The notes under the pieces are model-generated. The model saw only the letters and a list, made by a program, of their open reading frames with translations. It searched no databases and was not told where the DNA came from. A program made the position numbers and the translations under genes. Positions 11,248-22,300 of a DNA stretch of 64,000 nt are shown piece by piece. Origin of the DNA: Azolla caroliniana (Eukaryota; Polypodiophyta); contig JBHGNT010000001.1 in the NCBI GenBank assembly GCA_043228905.1, positions 28,148,001 through 28,212,000 of the forward strand. Direction: 5' to 3'. How positions within the stretch are numbered: the first letter of the stretch is position 1; each line of letters opens with the position of its first letter.

Positions 11248-11400
11248 ATGCAGACGACGGTGGCTGTGGCGAGTAGAAGCTTCTCCCTCTCTTCTCTCTT
11301 CCCTGCTCCACCCCACACTAAAGGCTCACAGACTCTCTGCTTACAGCAAGACCAGCAGGAAAGAGGAAGATGGGAGCAGCAGGAGGAAGGAAAGGTAGAG
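11248..11400 (+). CDS. Possible first exon with a transit-peptide-like N-terminus (unsupported candidate)
   Basis: A 50-codon frame begins MQTTVAVASRSFSLSS, a Ser/Ala/Arg-rich start without acidic residues that resembles a plastid transit peptide. It closes at TAG 11398-11400, just after a possible donor at GGAAAG|GTAGAG. The interval looks like a gene 5' region: GC-richer than its surroundings, with CT-rich tracts at 11446-11500. However, no conserved mature domain was recognised downstream. It could equally be a 5' UTR or a non-coding transcript. Confidence 0.2.
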
Positions 11401-14400
11401 TAGGAGGGAAGGTTGGCGAAGAGAGTGCTGACGATTTCGTTATACTCTCTCTCTCTCTCTCTGTCTTCCTCTTTCTCGAAATTCCTTCTCTCTCGCTCTC
11501 TTTGTTTTTCCTTTGTTTCTGCTTGTTTGCAGTTACAGAAGCCTTAGGATGAGAGCTGAAAGCTCCTAGGGTTCACTATTCTGCATATACTCCCTACGTC
11601 TCTAAAGCCTAGGTTTTTTTTTTTTTTGTTTGGATCATCGTGACAAACGGAAAGCTTTTCATGTTTGATTGGTTACCCTTTCGTGAAACATTTCTTATTC
11701 CATACCTGTGTTTGGCTATGAGGAAAATCTTGTTTTTGCTTCCCGATGGAATCCATCCTCGCATGGAGAGTCCGCATGTGGGTCGCAAACCCTCTAAGAA
11801 GTTCTGAGCAAAATAAAATAGAATTAATTTACTGGAAGTAGCCTTCCATATAATTAAAGTTGTTATCAATGTCGTTAGGCAGTTTCAGCACGTGACGTAT
11901 AAATACTAACAGGCATTGTGTATATGGATTTAGCCTCGGGAAACATTCATTTATCATCTTTGTGAAAGTGCTTGAATAATATTATAGAGAGCTATGTACT
12001 TCAGACCTTAACGCTGAATCAATTTTGTATTATTTCAGGAACCCTCGATAAGTTTTTCTTTTAATTCTTGATGTTTTAGCTCAAACTAGAGTATTTAGAA
12101 AACCTATCTCTAGGTTTGCTTAGATGACTTCATATTCATGATTTGTCTCCGTGTCACTTTTGAATACAGAGGGACATGTTGTTATTGAGGTAACTTGTGT
12201 TTTAGGTAATGAGGTAATCATATCTTCAGAGATGGAGATGCTGATGGGAGTTGATTGCGTTTTCGAGAGTTTGCAAATGTCTGCGTAACTACTGTGACAT
12301 AACTCTGTCAGAGCGACGTATTATCAATATGTCAATTCAGTTGAACCATCAGTAATCGCTTGGTTTTGTATATACTAAATTGAAAATGTCATTTGTATAC
12401 TCTCTGTATTGGTAATTTGGTGGAGCTCATATTGTTTTAATTTTGTATATGCAGTATCACAAATTTCAGTCTTTGTATATTGTATACTCTTATGTTCATT
12501 TTATTTTGACGGAGCTCATTATGACACTATCCAATAATTCATTTTATTTTGATGGAGCTCGTTATCTCTCTATTCAATTATCTTTCCATTTTGTAAGCAT
12601 ATTTCATTAATATGCTTTTATTTTAAAGTGTTGCAATGCAATTTTAGATGTTTTCCCTGGATCAAGGAAAAAATTGGCTCATCTCGGTGGCTATGAATCG
12701 TTTCTCATGTTTGTAGTTCTGATTAGTCGACGGATTCATGCTATGGTTTCATTTGAAGGGGGAAACCACTTATTTAACGAATTCGAAATATACATTGTGG
12801 CACCTAGGTCTGATATGGTTAGATTTTGAAGTGCCTCTGTGTCCAGAATGGTCAGAGATGTAATTCCTATACCCTTTAATCTTTGAATCAAATATTGGAA
12901 AATTGCAAGTAATCCATGTTTACGTTGACATTGTCTCTCAACCGTTGCACCTCTTTAGAACTGCACTTGATTCGTGTTCTCAAAATTGTATCTAAGAAGA
13001 CAATTGGATGTGTTCATTGTGAAAACATGTCTTATCTATTGTAAAAAGCTTATATGTGATTGAAGGAAGTCATCAACTCTATAAACCAGAATTCAAATTG
13101 TTGGTTTAGGTAAGATCAAGATGCCACCAGTTACAATAGTCTTCGAAGAATCCTATGATCCACACGATATGTTAACCACATGCTCCACTTCTTGTGTGAG
13201 AAAAAGAAATAATAGTGCGAAGTGCAAGTAAAACCTAATCTGAAAAGCCCCAAGCATATGGAGTTGTAGACCCAAAGGTTGGGTATCAATAAGCTTTGAT
13301 ATTGGGAAAGAATTCAAACTGTAAAGAGGTTCTTTAAGTTCATATAGACTAGAACTCTAAACTTGAGATTCCTTCTTGTGAGTGTGCTTCGCATGCGGGT
13401 TACTTAATGCGTTAGACACAATACCGCAAGGGTTGATATCTGCAGTGCTTCGTATCCTCCGTTTACGGCCAGGACTGTTGGGTATGTAATTGAATTTGTT
13501 AGGGGGCATGGCGTACATATTGTGGGTCACTATAATAGCTAAATGGCCTAGTAGGGTGAGGTGGATAGGAATTGAATGTGAGGGGAAGTAGTGATCATCT
13601 CTACTACACTTGCTAATGAAGGGACCCTTATGAGCCTCCAAAATGTAAGCCTTATACCCTAATTGCTTCTATTCAAATGGCCGTTTAAAAGGAAAAGAAT
13701 AGTGTCGGCTTATAAAGAGTATGAATGAGGTCATCGATTTGTAGGTGTATTCATATGTCACTTTGTTCATTTTGGGCCATCATATTTGGTTGTGACTATA
13801 ATGACCTGATGTGAACATTGTGTATTAAAAGCATCACTAGCCAAATGAGCAAAGTAGTGTTAGATTTAGGGGTCGACGTAAAATAATATCCGAAACCACA
13901 AACTATTAAGAGTTATTGATTGTAGCAACATCTTTGTGCGTTCCTTGGTAAACGCATTCAATCATGGTTCATAACTTTATGTGTTGTAGGCAACGTATGG
14001 CAAATGTGTAGAGCTCATTCAAAAGTGTGTTTTCATAATTTCCCTTGTGATGTTTATATACATTATTATGTATATTCATATATAACGCTGAATTTCAAGA
14101 AAAGTATATGGTACTATTAGAGTCATGATCCAATATTGTATTGGGAATACTCATGTGATCTCTCTAGATTTCCTAAAAGTCATGGCAATGGCGTATATAT
14201 TTGAATTTTGAATATGGGAAATAAAAGAAGTCTCTTTGGAATGATTGTGCTTTAGAACAATCGAAGGTTGGGCATATTTGTTTAGATGTTACTAATATAA
14301 ATATGCTCGAAACTTCACAACATGTTGGTGCGTTTCCAATGGGTTTGGGAAACACTTCGAAGTTATAACAAATGGGCTCATTGCCAAAGAAGATGCATGC

Positions 14401-15210
14401 ATTAGCTTCGAGCAATGTCTATAAATAAAATAAAGCATCGATAACGTTAAAGAAGGTCTTGAGTATTGTTGTAATTATATAGGTCATGTAAAATAAAGTA
14501 AGCTTCTAACTCTTGTGGTAACTAGGTTATATAAAATATAACACCCTTGAAACATTTGTTGACTTAAAAGATGACGTTGAACAAAGAATGTTTAAATGGT
14601 TGATTTATGATCCGACATGTCCATAATAAACTCTTTTTGTAATAACAAAAATAGGTCATGTGGAGGGTAAGATAACATAGAAAAGGTATATCCCCACTGT
14701 CATAATTGAAACCAAAACTCCACCTATGGAAGGGGTACATATTGCCAAATCATTTTGTCATTTCTCTCCACAAAGACGAACAAATCGTTCCACTTGCCTT
14801 TAAAGATGAACAAACACCACTAGACTGTATCATTGTATGCTTTGTATACACTTATTGGATCCGTAATGGAAACTATGGTGTAGTTTTGTTTATAAAAAAT
14901 GTAAAATATAAACCCATGTAGCATTTGGATGCCTAGAAGATGGTGGTATAATGAAGTGAAAAGGATTTACTTCTGATGGATGTAGTAGAGTTTCGAGAGA
15001 TATAGATTGTGAGATATATAGCCCCGGTTCAACATGTTTATGCTCAAAGCATGGGAATAAAATGATTCATTTACAAGGGTGGTGAGCAAGTCTTTAACTC
15101 TTCAAGGTGACTATTGGTTGTGTGATGCCTGTGTAACCAACTCCCATGTTACATTTGAATATGCCTAGAGTATGGTGACCAAAGGAAGTTAAAAATGGCT
15201 CCTTGAAACC

Positions 15211-15255
<45 letters not shown>

Positions 15256-15858
15256 GTGTGTGTGTGTGTGTGTAATTAGAGTTTATGGAAGGACTCAAGG
15301 GACATTGAAATAGAGGGAGTGAGTGTGTGAGAGGTGGTAAAATGATGAAATGTTTGTAGTGAAAATGATGGGTAGAAGAAGAATGGTATCCCAAAAAAGG
15401 AGGCCCCTTGGGAGAAGGGAATAGAGGTGGAAGGTGTAGATACATTCAATAACATGATGATGTAAAGGTGGAGGGTGGAGATTAAACTTCAAAATGGTTC
15501 AAGTAAGGCATACGAAAATGCTAATAATATTAATGATCATCATCATCATCATTGGGGGTTCCATAGTACAAGGAGGAGAGGGAGTGGAGATGTTCAATTG
15601 ATATGAACAGTGTCTAATATAGCTTTATAGATATAGATAATATGAATCTGATGTAACCATGGTGAAAGAGTAGTGGCAACAAAGAGTCCTATCCCAGTGC
15701 TCAAGTACAAGAATGTATTTGATGATAACACAAAGATGTTTTTGAAAGATCAGTGCGAGCAAACAATCAAGCTAGCGCCGCGACAATGACAACTCCAACG
15801 ATCAGAAATAATGAGATCGAGATGTTTATGAAAGACTAGTACGAACAAGCATACGACG
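11401..15858. other. Intergenic region, nothing recognised apart from repeats
   Basis: Long AT-rich stretch. The only distinct features are the CA/TG palindromic microsatellite at 15212-15273 and a short CAT run near 15536-15552. Short ORFs such as 11609-11869, 13357-13641 and 14173-14415 (all minus) show no domain or repeat signature. Confidence 0.45.
15212..15273. repeat. (CA)n immediately followed by (TG)n: self-complementary microsatellite
   Basis: An AC run from 15212 to 15252 passes directly into TG units from 15253 to 15273. The two halves are reverse complements and can pair as a hairpin of about 20 base pairs. Confidence 0.95.
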
Positions 15859-16497
15859 GTGACGACAGATTGTGACAAGAATTACAGCTCAAGGATGTTG
15901 AGGTGGTTCGGTGGGATTGATGTGTGTGTGGAGGAAGAGAAGCATTACATGTCGGTGAATGCAATGCTGGATCATTCTTGTAATCATGTGGTCATTAACA
16001 ACAGGTCTTGGATGGAGAATTTGAGTGATGTTGAGTTCATGAAAAGGATGGGTGGTGATAATGGCTTAGCAAGATCGGCTGCAAGCCATGGAGGCCATCA
16101 GCTACGAACTGTTTGCGAAGAAGAAGAAGAAGAAGAATATGTAGAAGAAGAACAAGAAGATGATGATGATAGTGAAATAGTGGTGGCACCATTGTTGATG
16201 AGAGGCACATCAAATGCATCTATGGATTCCAAGCAAAAGCATTTAAAACAAAAACAAAAGCAAAAGATGAAGAGAAGTGCTAGTGGTGGATCAATCATTG
16301 TGACGAAGCTGAAGCGTGCGTGCCGGCACCTCGCAAGCGTAACACACAACACTACCTCCCATGTGCTACACCTCCTCCTCTGCAATCATCACCATCATCA
16401 TCACCATCAACGTATCCTCCTCACAACAACAAGACCCACAAGACCAACACCACCCCCATCATCACTTCCTTGTGTTTCCAACAATCATTTAATGTAA
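15859..16497 (+). CDS. Uncharacterised 212-residue ORF
   Basis: This is the only sizeable ORF in a wide empty region. It encodes a first half of mixed composition (RMLRWFGGIDVCVEEEKHYM near the start), an acidic stretch (residues about 90-105, Glu/Asp runs), a Lys/Gln-rich stretch, then a His run and a Thr/Pro tail. I recognise no family. The acidic and His runs come from GAA and CAT repeats, which inflate ORF length, so it may be chance. The first 75 or so residues are the most protein-like part. There is no neighbouring gene to suggest a role. Confidence 0.25.
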   Translation: MTTDCDKNYSSRMLRWFGGIDVCVEEEKHYMSVNAMLDHSCNHVVINNRSWMENLSDVEFMKRMGGDNGLARSAASHGGHQLRTVCEEEEEEEYVEEEQEDDDDSEIVVAPLLMRGTSNASMDSKQKHLKQKQKQKMKRSASGGSIIVTKLKRACRHLASVTHNTTSHVLHLLLCNHHHHHHHQRILLTTTRPTRPTPPPSSLPCVSNNHLM

Positions 16498-18253
16498 CCA
16501 TTCACTCTTGCTAATCAAGATTTTGTGTATTGGGGGCCATCCACCCTATTTGGTTGGTTAGTGTGTACAAGTGTGTTTTACTATTGGACTGTTTGCCTTC
16601 TTTCTTAGAATTAAGGGAGAGAGAGAAAGAGACAGAGATGGGTAGATGCATTATAAATTCTCCTTTCATGCAGAGTACACCACACTAGAGATGAATGTGA
16701 TCTATGTGATGGGACCCAACCCCATCCGGAGATTGAACTTGGGTCTTCCCAACATTATGACTTTGATGCTACCCTCGGAGTGAATTCAGAAGCTCCATAG
16801 AGAAAGGGAGACAAATTTTGCATTATGCATGTGTGATATGTAGTATTCAACCATGCTATCTAAGTCTGCATTGGCTCTTGACATTACATTGTTTACAGAT
16901 GGATGAAGCTACAAGCCCTGCTGCAAAATCCCAAGTTATAATATGTCGTGCTAGCATCCGTTATGAATGGTTTTGCTCTTTTCTTTAATGTCTTGAATTG
17001 TCACCTTTCATAATATTCCATATTGAGACATCGTTTAGAATTGTCTAGAATGTTGTAGTGAGACATTGTTTAGAATTGGGCCGTTTCATTAAACCTTGAT
17101 GGGAGGGGCAATTAGGTATTGGCAATTGAGAACATTTATTAGGATGGTTTTGCATCCATTAAGTGCATTCCAAATATATGTGGGATGAGTGGGGGATGGT
17201 GAGAGGCCAATGTGTTTGACATTGGCATCGTCCACACCTAGGCATCATCCACTTGTGTGGACACATCATCCATTTGTGTGTCCACACAAATGCGCCTTCT
17301 ACATATGAAATCATATATACTAGACAGTTGAGCTTGATATTGCAACATGGCCCTTCAAGCTTAAATATGCCATACCATACCATCATGTGTCTAGATTGTC
17401 TCCTCAACATATTGTCAATGGAGCTATGCATCAATGGGAAAAGTTGAATGACATAGAACTACCTCGAGATATACCATACACGAATGCTATCTGTACAATC
17501 AGATTAAGGTATCCTAGCTCTTATGGAGAATAGCTTTTATGTAGACTACTTCCAATTACATCTAAGAAAGCGCTTCTCCTTGCTCATGTCGTTGAGTATT
17601 AACATGGGTCATACACGCCAAAATTACCTATGGTTTTTACTGTTTCGTCCATGGATGTGGGCCATCTTGTTCATGATACATATGGCATCTTGCTAATGGA
17701 TGCTGCAAACTTTCTTTACATCACACATTCTCTGTTTACAGACTATACTTTGAGAAATTTGCAGAAGCATAATCAAAGAATAGACAGAAGCAGGACATGA
17801 AGAGAAAAGAAATCTTATCAATAGATTGTACATCTTATGGGATAAGATTTAAAAATAAATAATTCAGTGAGAGCTCCATATTCAAAAATAAATAATTCAG
17901 TGAGAGCTCCAGACTCAAAAATAAATCAATAAGGGGGGGCTTAATAATAAAAAATCTGCTAAGTAATCAAAATTAGGGCTTTTAGTAATAATCTATCTTG
18001 TCTCTGGAATAGAGACTATATATTTATATATATTGTTGGAGGGTATGAATGCATCAATATGCAGGCATGCGACAAAAACCATATCTTTACAACCTAATTA
18101 GTCGTCCTTGTACTCTTTCATCATCGTCGTCATCATCATCAGAGTTCTTTTCTGCAATCAACCATGCAGATGTATCCTCATTTTGACATCATGGATCTTG
18201 TTTAGTACTTTATGCAGTTCCTTGTTTCACCATGCTTGTTGCCCTCTGTCGTT
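16498..18253. other. Intergenic region downstream of the pyrophosphatase gene
   Basis: This holds the 3' flank of the minus-strand pyrophosphatase gene. Near 16722-16760 is a stretch (GGAGATTGAACTTGGGTCTT) that resembles the B-box region of a tRNA-derived SINE on the minus strand. A 33-base direct repeat (AAAAATAAATAATTCAGTGA core) lies at 17851-17916. No gene was recognised. Confidence 0.45.
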
Positions 18254-19959
18254 TCATCTCCTAAGGCTTTCAACAATGTAAGAAGCGTAGAGATCCCTGG
18301 AGTTAAACCAATCATTAAAAAGACCCAATATTTCACATATACATACTTTCTCCAATACAACATGAAAATTCAAAATTTTAAGAAGAAAAAAGGATATCTT
18401 ACATTGAATGTTTCACTGCTTCACATGCTTGTTCTGCTGGAAGGAAGTCGTTCACTGCAACTTCTTTGTTCTCATTCTTCTTATCTGATAATAAAATACA
18501 ATCTGAATTTACACTCAAATATGCAACTATAGTGAAAAGCACTCTCTCAGCGCAAATAAAGAAGCTGAAGATATTTTATATATGTTTACAAAAGGAACCA
18601 TACAGTCTTCGAAAAAACGCCTGATCTCAGCCAATCGATGAGGTGGGAGATCCTTTATGTCTTTGCATTGTCTAAACTCAGGGTCATCCTCACAAACTGC
18701 TATGATTTTATCATCCTTTTCACCCTAATCAGTTCAAACAGTCAAAATTTTAGTATATGGTCCCATACCTTATGTTCCTCAAAAATGGAATCAAAACGAT
18801 TTTATTAGTGTGTTAATTTCTTGTAAATTCTCTAATATTTATCAAACATCATGAATTTACAATCTAAATCGGTTTCAAAGCTGCTAAAAAGGTGACAGTC
18901 ACTCAGTTCCAATACCGCATGAACTCATGAATATACAATCCAACTCAACAATAATGGAATCTTGATTAGACATGAACTAGAGGAATCAGGATCAACTTAG
19001 CAACAAACTCCAAATCAAATCATGCAATCCAATTCTATTGCAACTAAATCCAGATCAATAAATTCACACCATTGAGCAGGCATGTATATACAGATAAAAA
19101 TACCTGATCAATCATGGGCATAAGCCCGATCGCTCTAGCTCGAAGGAAACACCCAGGAAGGACAGGTTCCTGTGGAAAAAACACAAGGTCCATGAGTAAT
19201 TTAAATTGGAAATAGACAGCAAAAATGTTTTACTGTACAAAACAAAATAATTACCTGCATGATAACAAGGACATCCATAGGATCATTGTCTTCACATAGG
19301 GTTCGTGGTATAAACCCATAATTGTGAGGATACACAACTGAAGAATACAGAATTCTATCAACCTACAGAGAGATCAAATTATAAAAAAAGCATACATGGC
19401 GGCAAATCAACAGAAATCACTTCATGAAAAGTTGTTTAGAGCATCAGTCGCTAACCATAATCAGGCCAGTTTTCTTGTCAAGTTCATACTTGACTTTGCT
19501 TCCTTTACTAATTTCAACAACCTGAAGCAAGGCCACTTTTTAGCACAGCAGTATGCATAGACATGTCCAACAAACGTTTATGTTAGCAACTATTTAAAAC
19601 AGATCTTTGTTTTTCTTATGAGTAACCATTACAATTTCGAAAATAATTCTATTTCTTATTTGACAACTAATTATACGTAAATCTTACACAATTGAAAATG
19701 GACGGAGCCTGGGGTCCTGTAAAGGTAATAATTTTACAAATGAGAAGAAGATCATTTAGAATAGCCAGGCTAGACAGAGTATTTATAAAATAATTGCAAA
19801 CGAAAAAAGGCAAGTCAAGATCTATTTACCAATTTCAACATCGTGCCATGGGTGAGCTGCCACAGATCGGCGACCAAGAGATGACAGAATGCGTTCATTT
19901 AGGGGAGGATGTGGCTTCTTGTGCGTTCCGTTGCCATTAACCGGAGACATTGCAGTCAT
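18254..19959 (-). CDS. PPA: Soluble inorganic pyrophosphatase, family I (plant cytosolic type)
   Basis: It hydrolyses pyrophosphate to two phosphates, with Mg2+, in the cytosol. Eight exons, all GT-AG with consistent phase: 19830-19959, 19688-19716, 19456-19521, 19255-19362, 19104-19169, 18604-18724, 18403-18484 and 18254-18296. They give 214 residues, normal for plant PPA. Signatures: [21 protein letters not shown] at the N-terminus, [15 protein letters not shown], the active-site block [12 protein letters not shown], the family signature [11 protein letters not shown] with its three acidic metal ligands, then [21 protein letters not shown] and a C-terminus [13 protein letters not shown]. 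The start is the first Met after an in-frame stop in the leader. Exon 2 is only 29 bases. All key residues appear present. Confidence 0.96.
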
Positions 19960-22210
19960 TCTCTTTTTGCACTTGACTATTCTTAACCAATAGATTAGGA
20001 TGAACTTCCTCTCAAAGCAATAAATTCACTTTCTACCTCTTGTATACTAATAATCCAAATCATAAAAAAACAAGTTAATCCATACTGCATGTTTATAGTC
20101 GCTAGGAGAAAGTAGGAAGTTTCTTAAATAGGAAATACAGGTAAAATAAAACGATGTGTAGGGAAGTTTATACTAGTATCTGCTTCAGATCTATAATTTC
20201 GTAGTTCCTTTGCCTCATTTGTAAACTTGCAGAGCCAGATTCACACAAAACATAACGGAAAAAGGGACATTTGATGATCTTCTCATCAATAAAATGATCC
20301 AGACTATCTTCTGATTGACACCGTTACGTAACAAAATATATTGAATCCTAACAGTAATTGTTATCCATATCTCCGTAATGCAGAAAAGTAGCAAACTGGT
20401 CACAGATCATCCCGATATCTAAATATCGGATATAATACGGACTGGGAATGCGTTATTCTTAGAAAAGTTAGTTATCGTGAAAAATAAGAGTGGTATTGGA
20501 CTACCCTGTACTGATTACGCGCTATTACCTGAGAAAAGAATCCACCTAGCAAACCAATCACAAACGTGAAGATCTAAATTGCAGACGTACCATATCTATG
20601 TATTTATGTCACAAAGGTTACTTATCATAGAAAAAACAACAGGAAAATATTGGAAAAAGGAAGCGTATAAGAGGAAAAAAGTGAGGCTTGAAAATGAAAT
20701 TGTTATTATATATAAACAGGTGCTAACGACGTGCAGTCTGACAGAGTAGATAGTTCCGACAAGTGAAGGTTTTCTAGACCGTAACTTGGCTGTAACGATT
20801 TCTACATAGAAGCTTTTCAAAATAGAGTGCAATATTTTACAAGTTTTTCTGCAACCTCTACGTTACGTTAACTATACAGGCAGATCCGGTGTAATAGTAA
20901 GAACTACGTCAACAAGAAAAACATAAAGAAGACAATATCACTTAGTAATAAACATAAAGAAGTGATAAGAAGACGCAAATAATGTAATGAGGACATATAT
21001 AACTTGGATATATAACTTGGGAGAGAAACTTGCAAATGCTTAGATGTCCTTCCTATAGACGATATGAACGGAAAAAGGTTTGTGACAACAAATGTGTAAT
21101 CTTTAAGGAACATCTCTATCAGATCTGAACAATGACGATGTGATATGGAATTCGCGAAAGCACTAGGCAGTGAGCGGAGTAGAAAAGCCAAGCCATTTCA
21201 TGAATGAAACTGGTGTTGGGTAGGATATAAAGTTAGATATGAAGGAATGAAATCTGGCCTGACATGACCTAATATTTCAAAATTCCTGTAAATAAAGGAT
21301 GATCAGAGAACTAAACAATGACGTAAGACGATGACGTGGCGATCTCTGATCAGATCGTGTAAACATTCAGATATGGTTATATTAAAACTAATGCACTGAA
21401 ACTGCAAAACGGAACAAGACACTAGTATTCAGAAGAATTACATAGGATGCAGAAAGAACCCAGAAGTTTCAGAAATTCGAAAACATTCAGCTACTTGATT
21501 TTCTGTTTGATATCGTGAGGTTTCCAAATAGGAAAATTTGAGAATAAGACATATTGATCAGAATATGCAACCAGGTCTAAGGAAAATTCAAATAGGAAAT
21601 GGCATTCAGCTTCGTTTAGAAAGGAAATCGGGTTATGATTGTATGTTCAAATTTTCATTTTTTGTGTTTGATTTTGAAAAGGCTAAGAATATATTCTAAA
21701 ATCATTCTAACCTTGTGATTATATCGTTCTCCGCCTTGACTCACGAGCTCAGCAACAATGGAGATCTGAACAAAGAAGATACGTTTATACAGCGATCAGA
21801 ATATGCAACCAGGTGTAAGGAATGTGCATCATACTGGACCAATGCAATATATGATAAATAACACGCGCAAGCAGAGGTATATAGCGCCATGAGACTTAAT
21901 GAGCGGGCTTAACTGTGACTTGAAACACGAGACCTAGCGAGAATGATTCAGAAGGATAGGAATGTGTCTTATCACAGCAAGAAACCTCTTTTGAATCCTT
22001 CAGAGAGTATCCGAAAGTGTCAAAGGGTATGCACCTTTTTGTGGACTAAGAAGAATACTAGAACACGAGAAAAGAAAAGCATAAGTTGCGATGAGGGAAG
22101 GAATAGGAGAATATTCGCAATACCTTAGGAAGTCTGGCAACGTGATCAGCACTGGGGAGCCACGATGTGACGAAGATGGAGGAGAAGGAGAAGCATATAT
22201 GAGGAGGAGG

Positions 22211-22244
22211 GGGAGAAGGAGAAGGAGAAGGAGAAGGAGAAGGA
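22211..22244. repeat. (GGAGAA)n short tandem repeat
   Basis: Five to six hexamer units, purine-only on the plus strand. Confidence 0.9.
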
Positions 22245-22266
22245 CAGCAGATGACAGGTGAGCAAT

Positions 22267-22287
22267 CCCTAACCCTAACCCTAAACC
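22267..22287. promoter_or_regulatory. Telomere-like repeat / telo-box cluster
   Basis: Three consecutive CCCTAA units followed by AACC. It is upstream of the pyrophosphatase gene and could be a promoter telo-box or a tiny interstitial telomeric remnant. Confidence 0.55.
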
Positions 22288-22300
22288 TCTAACCTGTTGC

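Larger units (their letters stand above)
19960..22300 (-). promoter_or_regulatory. 5' leader and promoter region of the pyrophosphatase gene
   Basis: No coding sequence was recognised. A 5' UTR intron is possible because the leader seems long, but I could not fix its ends. Distal features are a GGAGAA hexamer run (22211-22244) and a telomere-like motif block (22267-22287). Scattered short ORFs are not convincing. Confidence 0.4.

Noticed and set aside
22267-22287. Interstitial telomere
   Set aside because: Only three or so CCCTAA units; too short to claim a chromosomal end or fusion, so it is listed as a telo-box-like motif.
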